Position numbers and translations under genes: made by a program
Part shown: one piece after another, positions 31,805 through 43,086 of the stretch
Position numbering within the stretch: position 1 is the stretch's first letter
Layout of the letters: the number at the start of each line of letters is the position of its first letter
Source of the DNA: Datura wrightii
Lineage: Eukaryota; Streptophyta; Magnoliopsida; Solanales; Solanaceae
Direction: 5' to 3'
Assembly: GCA_035772735.1 (NCBI GenBank)
Contig: JASDFA010000016.1
Location: forward strand, 150,114,501 to 150,178,500
DNA length: 64,000 nucleotides
Notes under the pieces: generated by a model
Database searches by the model: none
What the model saw: only the letters and a program-made list of their open reading frames with translations
Told to the model about the DNA's origin: nothing

Positions 31805-32345
31805 TACCCAGGATTACTGATTTGTTTGACTAGCTCCAGGGTACTAGATGTTTCTAAAAGATAGATCTCAGGTCGGGGTATCATCATCTCAGAGTTCGGG
31901 AGTGTGATATCCTGAAGACAGCCTTCAGAACCAGGTATGGCCATTATGAGTTTGTAGTTATGTCTTTTGGACTAACAAATGTGCCTGCAACTTTTATAGA
32001 CTTAATGAACAGGGTGTTCAAGCAATATCTTGATATGTTCGTGATCGTGTTCATCGATGACATCCTTATATACTCTTGGAGCGAGGAGGAGCATGCCGCT
32101 CATTTGAGAGTAATGTTGCAGACTCTCAAGGATCGCCAGTTGTATGCAAAGTTCAGTAAGTACAAATTTTGGTTGGACTCAGTTGCATTTTTGGACCATG
32201 TAGTATCGAGTGAGGGCATAATAGTAAATTCTCAAAAAATTGAGGCGGTGAAGAATTGGCCCAAACTAGTGAATCCTTTAGAAATTCAGAATATCTTGGG
32301 TCTAGCAGGCTACTATTAGAGGTTTGTTGAGGGATTTTCATAAAG
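31805..32345 (+). pseudogene. Backbone reverse transcriptase, 3' part
   Basis: In order: KTAFRTRYGHYEFVVMSFGL, the catalytic FIDDILIYS, LYAKFSKYKFWL and ILGLAGYY. Both catalytic Asp residues are coded. A stop ends the AGYY-RR motif at about 32319. The 119-codon open piece is 31960-32319. Confidence 0.82.
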
Positions 32346-33033
32346 TTCATCTCCATTGACCAGTTTGACTCAGAAAAAGTTAAAGTTCCAATGGTCGGAG
32401 ACTTGTGAGAAAATCTTCCAAGAGTTGAAGGCTCGACTCACTTCAGCACCAGTATCGAACCTACCTGAGGGTACCGATAGTTTTGTATTATATTGTGATG
32501 CTTCGAGAATCGGTCTTGGGTGTGTGTTGATGCAGCATGGGAAAGTGAAAGCGTATGCCTCAAGACAGTTGAAAATCCATGAGAAGAATTACCCGACCCA
32601 TGATCTTGAGTTGGCCACGGTGGTGTTTGCATTGAAGATATGGCGACATTACTTGTATGGGGTCCACGTGGATGTATTTACGGACCACAAGAGCTTGCAA
32701 TATGTGTTTACGCAGAAAAATCTCGATCTTTGACAAAGGAGGTGGTTGGAGTTACTTAAGGACTACGATATGAGTGTTTACAACTCGGATAAGGCTAATA
32801 TGGTAGCGGATGCACTTAGTAGGCTCTCTGTGGAATGTGTGTCCCACGTGGATAAGGGAAAGAAGGAGTTGGCAAAATATGTTCATCGACTTGCGAGGTT
32901 GGGAGTTAGATTGGTCGACTCGACCGATGGCGATGTTGTTGTGCAAAAAGGATCCAAATTGTCCTTGGTGACTGATGTGAAGGCTAGGCAAGATGAGGAT
33001 TCGATGTTGATAAAGCTAAAAGAATCCATCTAG
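32346..33033 (+). pseudogene. Backbone RNase H and connector
   Basis: The RNase H reads FVLYCDASRIGLGCVLMQ, YPTHDLELATVVFALKIWRH and FTDHKSLQYVF in a 125-codon open piece (32356-32733). After one stop it goes on to MSVYNSDKANMVADALSRL (32746-33033). The catalytic Asp, Glu and Asp positions (YCDAS, DLEL, TDHKS) are kept. Confidence 0.82.
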
Positions 33034-33039
33034 ATTCAG

Positions 33040-33870
33040 AAGGTGGAGGTCTTCTCCTAAGGGGGAGATAGTGTGTTGCGGTACTAGGGTCATTTGTATG
33101 TTCCAGATGTAGATGATTTGAGGGATCAGATATTGCATGAGGCACATGGATCTAGGTACTCTCTCCATCCAGATGCCACTAATATTATCATGATTTGTGG
33201 GAAATATATTGGTGGAACGACATGAAGAGGGATATTGCAGAATTCGTAGCCAAGTGCCCGAATTGTCATCAAGTGAAGCTCGAGCACCAAAGGCCGGGAG
33301 GTGTACTTCAGGATATTAGTATTCCTACTTGGAAGTGGGAATAAATCACTATGGACTTCCTAACTAGGTTGCCCCGTACTCACCGGCAATGACTGCATTT
33401 GGGTGGTGGTCGATAGGTTGACCAAGGCGGCACATTTCCTGCCAATGAAAACCACAGGTTCAGCGGATGATTATGCCAAGTTGTATATTCGGAAGTTGGT
33501 TCGACTTCATGGAGTGCCCTTATCTATTATTTCAGACTGAGGTACTCAGTTTACCTCCTAGTTTTGGCAGTCTTTTCAGAAGGGGCTGGCTTTGGACTCA
33601 AGTTAAGCTCAGCACAACCTTTCATTCGCAAATGGATGGTCAAGTCGAACGAACAATCTAGACTCTCGAGGACATGTTGAGAGCATGTGTGTTGGATTTC
33701 AAAGGTAGCTAGGATGATCATTTTCCCTTGATCGAATTTGCATATAATAACAGTTATCACTCCAGCATCCATATGGCACCGTTTGAGGATCTTTATGGGT
33801 GAAGGTGTAGATCGCCCATTGGATGGTTTGAGTTTGGTGAGGAAACTATGATAGGACCTGATTAAGTTCA
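33040..33870 (+). pseudogene. Backbone integrase, heavily broken
   Basis: The H2C2 finger (HEAHGSRYSLHPDA, then CPNCHQVK) is readable at about 33130-33270. The DDE core reads across at least three frames: the VDRLTKAAHF region at about 33405, the loop with the second Asp at about 33530, and the MDGQVERTI end at about 33640. Stops and small indels make it inactive. Confidence 0.75.
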
Positions 33871-33877
33871 TGAGGCT

Positions 33878-34498
33878 ATGGTGAAAGTTCAGTTGATAAG
33901 TGACAGGTTGAAAACCGCTCAGATTCGTCAAAAGTCATATATGGATGTGAGGAGAAGAGATTTGGATTTTGAGGTAGACGATTGGGTATTTCTAAAGGTA
34001 TATCCCATGAAGGGAGTCATGCGGTTTGGGAAGAAAGGAAAACTTAGTCCCCTCTATGTTGGTTCCTACCGGGTTATGAGAAGAGTTGGTAAGGTAGTGT
34101 ATGAGTTGGACTTGCCATCAGAGTTATCTTCAATTCATCCTGTCTTTCATGTATCGCTCTTGAAAAAATGCTTGGGTGATCCATCTTTAGTTGTATCGGT
34201 TGAAAGTGTTGGTGTGAGAGATAGCCTTAGTTATGAGGAAATTCCAGTTGCAATCATGGATCGTCAGGTTCGAAGGATGAAGAACAAAGAAGTAGCTTCA
34301 GTAAAGGTGTTATGGAGAAATCAACATGTCGAGGGAGCTACTTGGGAAGCCAAAGCAGATTTGATAGCTAAACACGCTCACATGTTCCCTATCAACCCAG
34401 TTCCAGTATCAGTTTGCCCTAATTCTCTAATTAGTTTCCATGTTCAGTTCATGTGCGCAAGTTTGATTTATGTTATGATAGATGTATGTGAATTCTGA
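33878..34498 (+). pseudogene. Backbone integrase C-terminus with chromodomain, open 206 codons
   Basis: Open from VQLISDRLKTAQIRQKSYMD through DWVFLKVYPMKGVMRFGKKG, the GPY-type YVGSYRVMRRVGKVVYEL, then a chromodomain from about residue 128: PVAIMDRQVRRMKNKEVASV, KVLWRNQHVEGATWEAKADL, AHMF. The aromatic and acidic positions of the chromodomain fold (LW, TWE) are present. It is cut off from a working integrase upstream. A chromodomain places the element in the chromovirus clade, Tekay-like. Confidence 0.85.
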
Positions 34499-34612
34499 AT
34501 TTAGTTCCGCTATGTAGTTCTTTTCAGAGGTAGTCATTCCGTCAGTCTTCGGTTTAAATAATCAGTATGTGCATATGATGAATGTATGATTCTGAGTTTT
34601 TTGCGTTCTTCT

Positions 34613-34648
34613 AACATTCGAGGACAAATGTTCCCAAGGGGGAGATAT
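34613..34648 (+). promoter_or_regulatory. Backbone terminal hairpin and polypurine tract
   Basis: AACATTCG-AGGA-CAAATGTT (34613-34632, one mismatch) precedes AAGGGGGAGAT, which abuts the 3' LTR start TGTTATACCCC at 34649. Same layout as in element G and as in the Athila-like elements. Confidence 0.78.
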
Positions 34649-34790
34649 TGTTATACCCCGGGGACCCAAGGATCAACCCGGGAGTCAAAACGGTGAAAAC
34701 CCGGGACCTTTACTTTCACGTCTCAAAGTGTCTAAGACTACTTTGGATCAATAAGTCTGAGGTGTCACAACAAGAGTGATTAAGATACTA
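34649..34790 (+). repeat. Truncated 3' LTR of backbone element
   Basis: Starts TGTTATACCCCGGGGACC. About 140 bp on, the sequence changes into the 3' non-coding tract of element D read backwards. Neither an LTR end nor a TSD is present, so both elements lost ends at this junction. The exact point is uncertain by 20-30 bp. Confidence 0.6.
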
Positions 34791-35541
34791 TTGAGGCTAA
34801 GAAAGAATAAAGCTTTTAGGCTCAACAGGGGTAACTAGGGAGAATAACTAGGAAGGTAAAACAACTATAGGAAAAAGAAATGGTTTCTTCAAAGAAATGT
34901 CTTGAGCATTTCTCAACTCCCTACCAACTAGTTATCCCACATACACTAAAGCAAGTTCTAGATGCTACAATATATACATACAAAGCAATTCAGCTCACCA
35001 CTCATCGTAACAAGAATCTAATCAGTTTCTACTTCTACACATTCACACAATCATATTGAATGACAAGTTTATTCATTATTAAGCCCTAAGGATATTTTGA
35101 GTCAAATTAAAGAGATATGTGTGTCTCTCATAGATCCTCACTCATTCAATCAAGATGACCACTTGATTTACTCCAGCATAGCAGCTAAGCAGAATATCAA
35201 CAAGCATACAAGTGGATGACCTACGACTCAACCCTAAAAAGTTTTTTAAAATGTCACAAAACTTCCTTTAAGATGGTCATCATCCATCTATCATAGGGAA
35301 ACCTCATTGCTCTCTAACTACAACGACTCCTAAAAAACAAAAAAATTGACTCCGAAATAAAGCAACCAAAAATAACATGTCAAGACGAACAACAAGTCAA
35401 AATATCCCAGTCATCCAAGTCAACATCACCATACTAGCTATTACAACCCATGACCTACGAATTATCAAGCTACTACAATGAGGAATAATGCTTTGACCTA
35501 CTACAAATATAGCAATCAAAGAACAACAAGAATCTATCTTT
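34791..35541 (-). other. Partial 3' non-coding tract of element D
   Basis: No gene. It retains the block with GGTCATCATCCATCTATC at about 35270-35312, shared with A, C and E, then ends at the junction with the backbone LTR. Confidence 0.6.
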
Positions 35542-35583
35542 CCTCCACCCTACACTTAAAAAGGTGCATTGTCCTCAATGCAC
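35542..35583 (-). promoter_or_regulatory. Post-ORF2 AGGA-loop hairpin and purine tract (element D)
   Basis: On the minus strand GTGCATTG-AGGA-CAATGCAC (35583-35564) is a perfect 8-bp stem. The stem sequence differs from element C (GAACACTG) but the pairing is kept. TTAAGTGTAGGGTGGAGG follows. Confidence 0.68.
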
Positions 35584-35589
35584 GCACAA

Positions 35590-36861
35590 TCATATCATAA
35601 AGGGAGAGAAAAAAAACTTCCTGGGTCGCAAAGCATCATCCTCGGGATTATACTCCTCATCCTCATCATCATCTTTGCCATCAACCTGCATGGCACCCGT
35701 AGCAGCAGCATCCTCCTCATCCATATCTATGTCATCAACCCCATTAGTAAGGACTATGGACTCATCATCATCAAGTGTCTCCTCAAAGGCTAGGCCCACT
35801 CGGCACATCAGCATAACAGTATCCGTGAGCAGGTAACGTGCCTCCAAAGTTGTCATCTCCTCTGCAGTGTTGAGTCGACCTCCTAGCTTTAGCTGTAATT
35901 CCAGTATCCCAAATATACGACCTTGACAACTCTCATCACGAGCTTTCCAATAAGCTATAGTAAGAAGAGGGTATGCGGAAGGGACAGTTTTCTTCACCTT
36001 TGTGATGTCTATCATCTTTCCAGCCAAGTGTCCTGCCAAAGGTAAGACAAGGTTTGCATCCTCCTCCTCAATACCTACCTCCCTTAAGAACATGGTCAAG
36101 AGACTATCGTGATAATATTTCCATCTGCAATTGTCTCGTGATCTTCTCATATTGTCATGAATTACAACACCAAAGTTGATCGGTATTCCCTTCATCAACA
36201 TGTATACCAAGACAATCCGCTCTCGAGTTACCTCTATCATATGTGTCCTAGGGAGAAAGACAACACATACCAAATTCACCCACACCTTTGCCTCCCTATT
36301 CAAATAAACAAATGCCAATATGGAATGAGTGCCATTATGATGTCTCGTCCAATGGGTGGATGAGTGCTCACCACATAAAATATGGTCGATGTCTCTAGAT
36401 GGAGGGTTCTCCAGCAAGATGAAATACTCCGAAGGGTCTACTGCAGGTGTCTCTAGGAAGGCATTGAACCTTCTAACTGTGAATCGAACCACCTAACCTC
36501 TGATCTTTACCTTGGTGCTCTCTCTGGATGAGGTATCTCAATTTTCATAGAACTCCCTCACCAATGTGAGGTTTCACCTCTCCGACTCACTTAAGATGTG
36601 ACCTTCTCCCAACTCACGTATCTTGTCCCCAATGATCGGGAAATCAAGTGCCAAGCGGCCCTCATCTATCCAGTTCTCAGGTGCATACTTGGCTTCTTTT
36701 TGAGTGTTGAACCAAATAATCCCATGAGGCTCTACCGCTTTTGCTCCAAATCTCCTTGCAGGGCTGGTTTTAGAAGCCGATGAACTAGCCCCAATTTTGC
36801 CTTTTCTAGCCCTCTTGACACTTGGATCCATAACAAGCACCTCCTTTCCTTTTGATGCCAT
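35590..36861 (-). pseudogene. ORF2 of element D, Transposase_32-type, three in-frame stops
   Basis: Starts at ATG 36861 (MASKGKE), four bases behind a splice-acceptor-like CTTGTTAG. One frame runs the whole 424 codons, broken only by TGA at about 36573, TGA at about 36540 and TAG at about 36495; each fits a G-to-A or C-to-T change of a Trp or Gln codon. Core motifs parallel element C: LNREAKVWVNLVC, VTRERIVLVYMLMKG, INFGVVI and KLGGRLNTAEEM. The tail is acidic (DDIDMDEEDAAA, DDDEDEEYNPEDD). Function unknown. Confidence 0.8.
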
Positions 36862-36967
36862 GGTACCTAACAAGCAAAATCAACAACTTCACAAAATTAG
36901 CTCATGAAAAAAATGGCTAACTAATTAAGTGTTGAAGGTGCAAAATCCACCCCACTTAATTTTCTAG
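36862..36967 (-). other. 3' end of predicted ORF2 intron of element D
   Basis: AT-rich sequence ending with TTTGCTTGTTAG at 36867 on the minus strand, before GTACCATGG. The other end of this intron lies beyond element E at 44706-45340. Confidence 0.5.
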
Positions 36968-36972
36968 CATGC
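36968..36972. repeat. Target-site duplication of element E, left copy
   Basis: CATGC, repeated at 44701-44705. Confidence 0.9.
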
Positions 36973-38562
36973 TGACGAGCCCTTATTCGCGCGTCCGCAA
37001 GTGTACGGGTCGTGCAAGTAATATAGTGGCTCTTTTGAAGAACCGAAATGTCGAACCCACAGGGACTGGACCCATTCCTCTAACTATCCATTACAAGTGT
37101 GATCTTAAATACCGAAAATGTTGGTTATAGAAGTTTTCGAGGTAGATTTTTAATTAAGTCTAAATTTGGTCAACGAAATATTCTGAATGCACTCTAGGAG
37201 CAACATAGAGTTAAAACTAGATAATCATGCGATGCTACGATTTGCAATGGGTTAAGTATAAAACTATCGATTGTTGTTTCACATAATTAGAATTGCATGT
37301 TCATGGTCTTTCGAGCCTCTAAACACGACAAACTAGCCTCACTGCATCATTGTGAGCGAGGATGCTACTTCTAGTTCGTGGGCAATCAATTATGTTGTGG
37401 TTTACGTGGAAATGATTAGGGACTTTCGTGCGTCTAATCAATTTACTCAACTTAGCCTCACAACTACTTCTTCGAGTGGTGATGTGATAATCCTATGTCG
37501 GTCTTTAAATACCCCCGTTTTATCAACCAAGCAAGGTGTTAGGTATATTTGTATCCTAACACGAAATTATATCGTGAGATATAAACATGCTCCTCACATT
37601 CTCATGTTCTGACCTAGGTCACTGCTTTCTCAAGCCTATGCCCAAGCTAATGTATATGTTTTCATGGTGATCAATCATAAAGACAACCAACAATCCAGAA
37701 TGCAAGACGGAAGCAACAATCAATAACTTAATTCCAAAACAATTTCATAGAATCACAATCATAATTCATGGCTTCAACCCTAGAGGAAGGGTTCTAGCCA
37801 TTCATGTTCGTAAAACTACAAGAAACTACAACTAAATTAACATACTTACAAGAATTTGGTAGATGAGAAGGGAATTTGACAAACCCTAGATGAGTTCTCC
37901 CACTTCTCCCTTCACTCCTAGGTAGTTTTCCAGAATAAAATCGTGACAAATTATATTTAGGAGCTAAGGGACCTATTTATAGTAAATGGAAAACGTGCAT
38001 AATTTAGCCTGTCGTGGAACGGCTCCGTGTCACGGAGTGTATCGCAGAGCACTGCCTCTGTGACACAGAGGTAACGCGAAAGCTCTCTAGAAATTACCTC
38101 CAGAAGCCCAAACTACCGAGTGTCACCGCGTTGGCAGCATGTCACGCTGCTTGGGCAGCGCGTTGGCACACCCCTGTCGCGCAGCTGGCACGGCGTGGTA
38201 CGTTGCTGGTGCACTAGTGGTGCCTGCTTGCCACATCTGCTCGCGTGCCTGGCATAGGCGTGGCACGACACTGGGTGCGGCACACGCACAGGGTGGCACG
38301 CTGCCTGGCGCGGCCAGCCTTGCCATGGCCTACTCCTTGCCGACTCTCGCCCATTGCTCCCGACTCCATTCCGCTACTTCACCAACTTATAAATTAGTTC
38401 CTCAAAATCATTGAAACCTACAAAAAAGGGACTAATCATGTTGGTTAGCACATATATTCACATTTATATAAAATCACATGAAAATCTATACAATTACTTA
38501 GCTAAACAAGACTAAATTAAATTATCAAGCGTCACTCGGGCATGCTATTTTGCCCGAGATCA
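36973..38562 (-). repeat. 3' LTR of element E
   Basis: Starts TGACGAGCCC and ends GAGATCA, collinear with 43111-44700. Holds TATAAATAG (37981-37973), donor-like CTT|GTAAGTATG at 37849 and U3 acceptor-like TTTTTTGTAG at 38418, all minus strand. Confidence 0.93.
37973..38066 (-). promoter_or_regulatory. U3 palindrome and TATA box in element E 3' LTR
   Basis: GTGTCACGGAG against CTCTGTGACAC (38027-38066, one weak pair) precedes TATAAATAG on the minus strand. Further GGCACG-rich sequence extends to about 38320. Confidence 0.6.
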
Positions 38563-38598
38563 CAACCCCACACTTAAAATCTTGTTCGTCCTTGAACA
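38563..38598 (-). promoter_or_regulatory. Terminal hairpin and polypurine tract of element E
   Basis: Minus strand: TGTTCA-AGGA-CGAACA (one mismatch, 38598-38583), then AAGATTTTAAGTGTGGGG against the LTR. Confidence 0.75.
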
Positions 38599-40172
38599 AC
38601 CTTTTACATCTCATGCATATGGAGACTCACACATAACTAATTTAGTAAGATAATTCAAGCTACGGCTAGAATGATTACGTAAGATAACAAGCTACAAATA
38701 GAGCATGCACGATTTAATCATTAAAATGAAATACAACTCCGCTAAGACTTCTTAACCTCAAGAAGCGACTCTCAATCTTAGCAAAACTCATGCAAATCAA
38801 CTGATTAAGAAACCCCACATGAATTGTATCCTTCATTCAACATGTGCCCTCACGGAACGAGAGTTACCCATTTTCACACGCAAAAACTTTTTAAATCACA
38901 ACATGTGTGGGTACATGAATAGAATTACGCTCACTCTCACAAAGGATTCACATGCATCATGTAATGACCCATAAGCTTGCCCTTAGTGTTTTATTCCACT
39001 AATTTAAGGATGTGTGAATGTAAGATCAAGTAGGACTTAATGGGTTGTAATGTAAGCTAAGGGACGGGTAGGTACTATTCTGGCTAATAATAGTGACTAT
39101 CTTTCCCAAGCGCTTTTAATACATTACGCCCTCATTACGAACTTCCCTTCCCTTACTTCACCTTTTTCTCCTTTCATCTTTCTTTTTCCTCTTATGTTCC
39201 CCCTTTCTTTAGGCACTTTTAGCTTATTAGTAAGGAGCTCTATAAATAATTTTTCATTAATTTGTTTTCTTACTCCTTAATAATAATCAACCATTTTCAC
39301 ACAAGTGCACCTTTGTCCTTTTCTCCACTTCTACAACTTGCTACTTTTCCTTTCTTTTCCTTCTTCTCACTCCTTTACTCTTTCATATTTTTCCCTTAAG
39401 TGCTTAGGAGTTTTGGATCAAGTTCAAGGCTAATGAAAGAAAAAGGATTAAGCTTATGTTGCAGCTGTCAAAGAATAGGCTCAAGGCTTTTGGGACTAAC
39501 TAGGATTAATTTTTCAAGGTAGGTAAAATGAGGGATAAAAATTTGATTCATTCAAAGAAATGCCTAAATCATCTCCTACAATTCACATCCTTCATTTCAT
39601 TTTATAAACACACCAGGCAAGTTCTAGACAATCCACAATAGCACAGAATACTCAAAAACCTTACACTCATGGCACATTCTCAATTCGAGACACATTCAGC
39701 AAACTCTTAACTCAGCTAATCACAAGAACTCAGATTAAGCTTCCATCATATTGAGTCAAATTCAAGAGCCTAAGTGTCTCAAATAAAGTTATACACTTGC
39801 ATGCTTCAACACTAACCACCCTTGTATCTTACAATCGTGTATAGCACATAATAAGAACATCAAGCACCAATTAGTTATGGTTTCAAAAACCCAAAACCTA
39901 TCGACTAATTTTCCCTCAAGACGGTCGTCATCCATCCATCGTCGGAAACAGTCCTTAACTATGACTAAAAACACTATATACAGACAAAGAAAATAAAAAG
40001 AAAATTTTTATTCTTCGGTTCAAACACCCCCCATCGGAAAAGAACCCGAAAAAAAAACCAACGGGTGATGAAGTCATGCTTAATTCACAAAAAATTTTCA
40101 AATTTCTCCCAGATTTCACACAAGCATTACATTCACCAAAAACTTGTTAAGCACAAAAATTTTGAAATTTTT
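38599..40172 (-). other. Conserved 3' non-coding tract of element E
   Basis: No gene in 1.6 kb. It has the CATAAGCTTGCCCTTAGTG block (about 38930-39070) and the GGTCGTCATCCATCCATC block (about 39905-39960) shared with A, C and D. Confidence 0.6.
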
Positions 40173-40211
40173 CTCACCCCACACTTAAATCATGCTATGT
40201 CCTCATAGCAT
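40173..40211 (-). promoter_or_regulatory. AGGA-loop hairpin and purine tract in element E (no ORF2 present)
   Basis: Minus strand ATGCTATG-AGGA-CATAGCAT (40211-40192) is a perfect 8-bp stem, different in sequence from C and D. ATTTAAGTGTGGGGTGAG follows. It survives although ORF2 is absent. Confidence 0.68.
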
Positions 40212-40437
40212 CAAATTAACATTTAAAGGATGAGAAATACTTCCTGAGACTCTATGCCAAGCTAAAAGCATGCTTTTCTTCAAGTTCTCCTAGGTGGGTG
40301 TTTGACCCCACACTTCTTCTATTTCATGCTTTTTAGCTTCCTCCTTCTTGGTACTCAGACTTCCCTTCCATCTGTGCTTAACTTTCCACCGAAAACACAA
40401 ACATAATGAAAACAACAAAATCAACACAAAATCAAAC

Positions 40438-42990
40438 TTAAACAATTTGTACCTGAGGTACCCTTGGGTTGCCTCCAAAGCAGCGCCTTATTTTACGTCG
40501 TAGCACGACGTGTACTGTCCTTTTTAGGACATCATCATACCTGGGTTCTCTTTCGAGAACCATCTCCTTTTCTTTTTTATGTTTAGAGGAAACAGCCTCC
40601 ACTTTGTTCCTCTCTTTCTCCAACTTCTTCTCAATTTGAAGCCCTCTATCAGACTTGGGTTGAAGACTTGACATTGCCTTTAGCCATGCACCTGTGGAAT
40701 CCTCCACCCCACACTCATCCTATGCCAACACACTAACCTGACAAAGGTTTCTATAGTGTGCGGATGGGTTCATTTCTTGGTAAACGCGGAAGAGTTCTTC
40801 TTCATCCTCAACCCTCATTTTCAGGGTCTCTGCTTTCAAGTCAATCACCGCTCCTCCGGTGGCCAAGAATTGCCGTCCGAAGATCAGGGGTACCTGTTCA
40901 TCAACCTGAAAATCTAAGACAATGAAATCAGCAGGTATAGTGAACTTACCTACTTTGATGAGAAGGTCCTCTATTATTCCATCAGGTGTCACTCGCGACT
41001 TGTCAGCCAACTGCAACATCCTTATCGGCCTCGGTTTTCCCAACCCCAGGGTGTTGAATAAGGATAGGGGCATTAGATTAACTGCTGCCCCTAGATCACA
41101 CAAAGCTCGTAGCACCTCAACTTTACCAATTTGTATGAGGAGGGTAAAACTCACTGGGTCTTCGAGCTTCTTCGGCATTTTGCTCAATACCCTGTGACTG
41201 CACTCCTTAGTTAGTGCTACAATATGGACATCAACCAACCTAACTTTGTTCGCGATCACGTCCTTCAAGTATTTAGCATACTTGGGCATTCCCTGCAAGA
41301 CATCAATAAGAGGCAAATTTATGTGAAGTTCTTTGAAACTTTCAAAGAACTTTTTGAAGCATTCCTCCTCCTTGCTCTTTCTGTTTCTGAGGGAATGGTG
41401 GTGGTGGTGTTTGTGCTGGCTGCAATGCAGGTTGTGCATTTTGTTGCCCAGCACTCTGATTCGCTCCAGTGTCGGTGGATGGTCTTGGTCTAACCAACTC
41501 CGGCTGCACCTCCTTTCTCAATTCTTTAGGCACTGCATCAGCTAATTGCTTTTCGCTTCTAAGACTGATGTCATTAATTTGTCGGGGGTTAGGATCTGCA
41601 TCGCTTGGTAATCCCCCCTACGACCTCATGTTTTGAGCAGCTACTATCTGACCCACTTGTTTTTCAAGATTGCGGGTGGCTACTTGCTGATTCATTAAGT
41701 CTGTTGCCATCCTCGCCTGATTTTCCGCTAACTGATTCTGGGTCTCCATAATTTTCTGCAGTGTTTCCTCAATGCTGCTACTCAATTTCCCATCATTCTG
41801 CCTATTCTACTGATACTGTTGTTGTTGAGGTTGCATATAATTCTGTTTTTGGTTTCCACCCCAAGAAAAATTCGGGTGGCCCTGCCAATTTCTGTTGAAG
41901 TTGTTCCCAAAATTTTGATTCCTATGCACATGACCAACAAAATTGACTGATTCCGGATTGTCTCCACAAGATTCTGCATTGTTCCCATTATTACCAAAAA
42001 TTTCACACCAACTCGGAGCTTGCTGAACTGCATTAACCTGGCCCTAGTGTTGGTTCATACTCAGTTTATTGAATTGAGACATCATTTGATGTTGGAACGA
42101 AGCTAACTATGCTGTCAAGGCATTCAAACCATCTACTTCTATCAACCCGGATCTCTTTCCTAACCCTCTCGATGACTCTTTGTGCCACTCTGGATGTCCT
42201 TGTGCAATTCTGTTCAACAAAGTGTACAACTCATCATATGTCTTCTCTAAGGCTTGCCCACCCGATGCAGAGTCTAGTACTATTTTTGTGTGTGGGTTTA
42301 GACTTTCTACAAAGGTATGAGCCAGCACTTCATTTGATTACTGGTGATGGGGACAGTCTCTCAACAATGACTTGAATCTTCCCCAAGCAAAATATAAGTT
42401 CTCATCAGGCTTCTACTTGAAACTGAGTATTTCACTTCGCAGCTTTGCAATCTTGCCTGAAGGAAAGAATCTGATAAGGAACTTCTTAGCCATGTCATTC
42501 CATGAAGTTATGGAGTTCGGTGGGTCAGCCTTCAACCACTTTTTCGCCTCTCCCAACAATGAAAATGGGAAGAGGGTCAATCGGACATAATCTGTGGACA
42601 TGTCGGTGGGGACAAACGTGTCACTAATCTCTAAAAAGCTCTATAGGTGCTGTTGCGGGTCCTCATATGCCATCCCACTGAATTGACCACTAGAATGTAA
42701 CAGTTGCACCATGTTCTGTTTAAGCTCAAAGTGCCCTCCAGGCTCCGGTTTACGGATGCTAGGGGTCACATTCGTCGCTAGTGGGATTGCCACTTCGCGA
42801 ACTGGTCTACCTGCCATTGCTTTCGATGACAATTGTGCTTGTCCCGCAGGTGGTTGTTGTTGTACCTTTTCTTGAAGTCTCTTCAGCTTTTGCTCTAGAG
42901 CTACTCTCCTTCGCAAATGGATTTGACGTTCAGGTTCAAGCAACGGTTCCACAAGCTCTCTATTTTTAGCCAGCTCGGCAGGACAACCTG
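40438..42990 (-). pseudogene. gag-pro of element E, broken
   Basis: Homologous throughout to element C gag-pro. The codon matching the ATG of C is GTG at 42952. Capsid motifs HFELKQNMVQLLHSSGQF, LTLFPFSLLGEAKKWL and MAKKFLIRFFPSGKIA are clear. The zinc knuckle has lost its second Cys and His (CEIFGNNGNNAESC). After a frameshift near 41400 the protease follows (41454-40720) with ALCDLGAAVNLMP, MLQLADKS, PADFIVLDF and LIFGRQFLATGG. The same frame, past one stop, continues to 40438 with a Lys/Glu-rich stretch and RRCFGGNPRVPQV. At least six stops are present. The protease Asp is intact. Confidence 0.85.
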
Positions 42991-43086
42991 TCACCTGCAA
43001 ATAATCAGACTAAGACCAAGTTTCTCAACACTTAAGGAAATTTAAAAATCAAACAAAAATAGATAAATTATCAAAACTTTGCCAAG
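42991..43086 (-). promoter_or_regulatory. Leader of element E with splice-acceptor-like site
   Basis: Minus strand TTGGTCTTAGTCTG, then ATTATTTGCAG ending at 42995. Matches the leader of element C. Confidence 0.5.

Larger units (their letters stand above)
5334..34790 (+). mobile_element. Backbone Tekay-like chromovirus, interrupted and degenerate
   Basis: Once the inserted elements are removed, the order is 5' LTR remainder (5334-5953 plus 16739-18182), initiator-Met primer site, gag, protease, RT, RNase H, integrase, chromodomain, polypurine tract and the start of the 3' LTR (34649-34790). It was invaded by element A (left end), B (5954-16738), C (19833-29798) and a solo LTR (30395-31799). 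TSDs at the last three insertions restore reading across each junction. Many in-frame stops remain, so it is the oldest and is inactive. The 3' LTR is truncated at the junction with element D. Confidence 0.85.

Noticed and set aside
37352..37612. 86-codon open frame, repeated at 43490-43750
   Set aside because: The two copies are the two LTRs of element E, so conservation reflects LTR duplication and not coding selection. No known motif.
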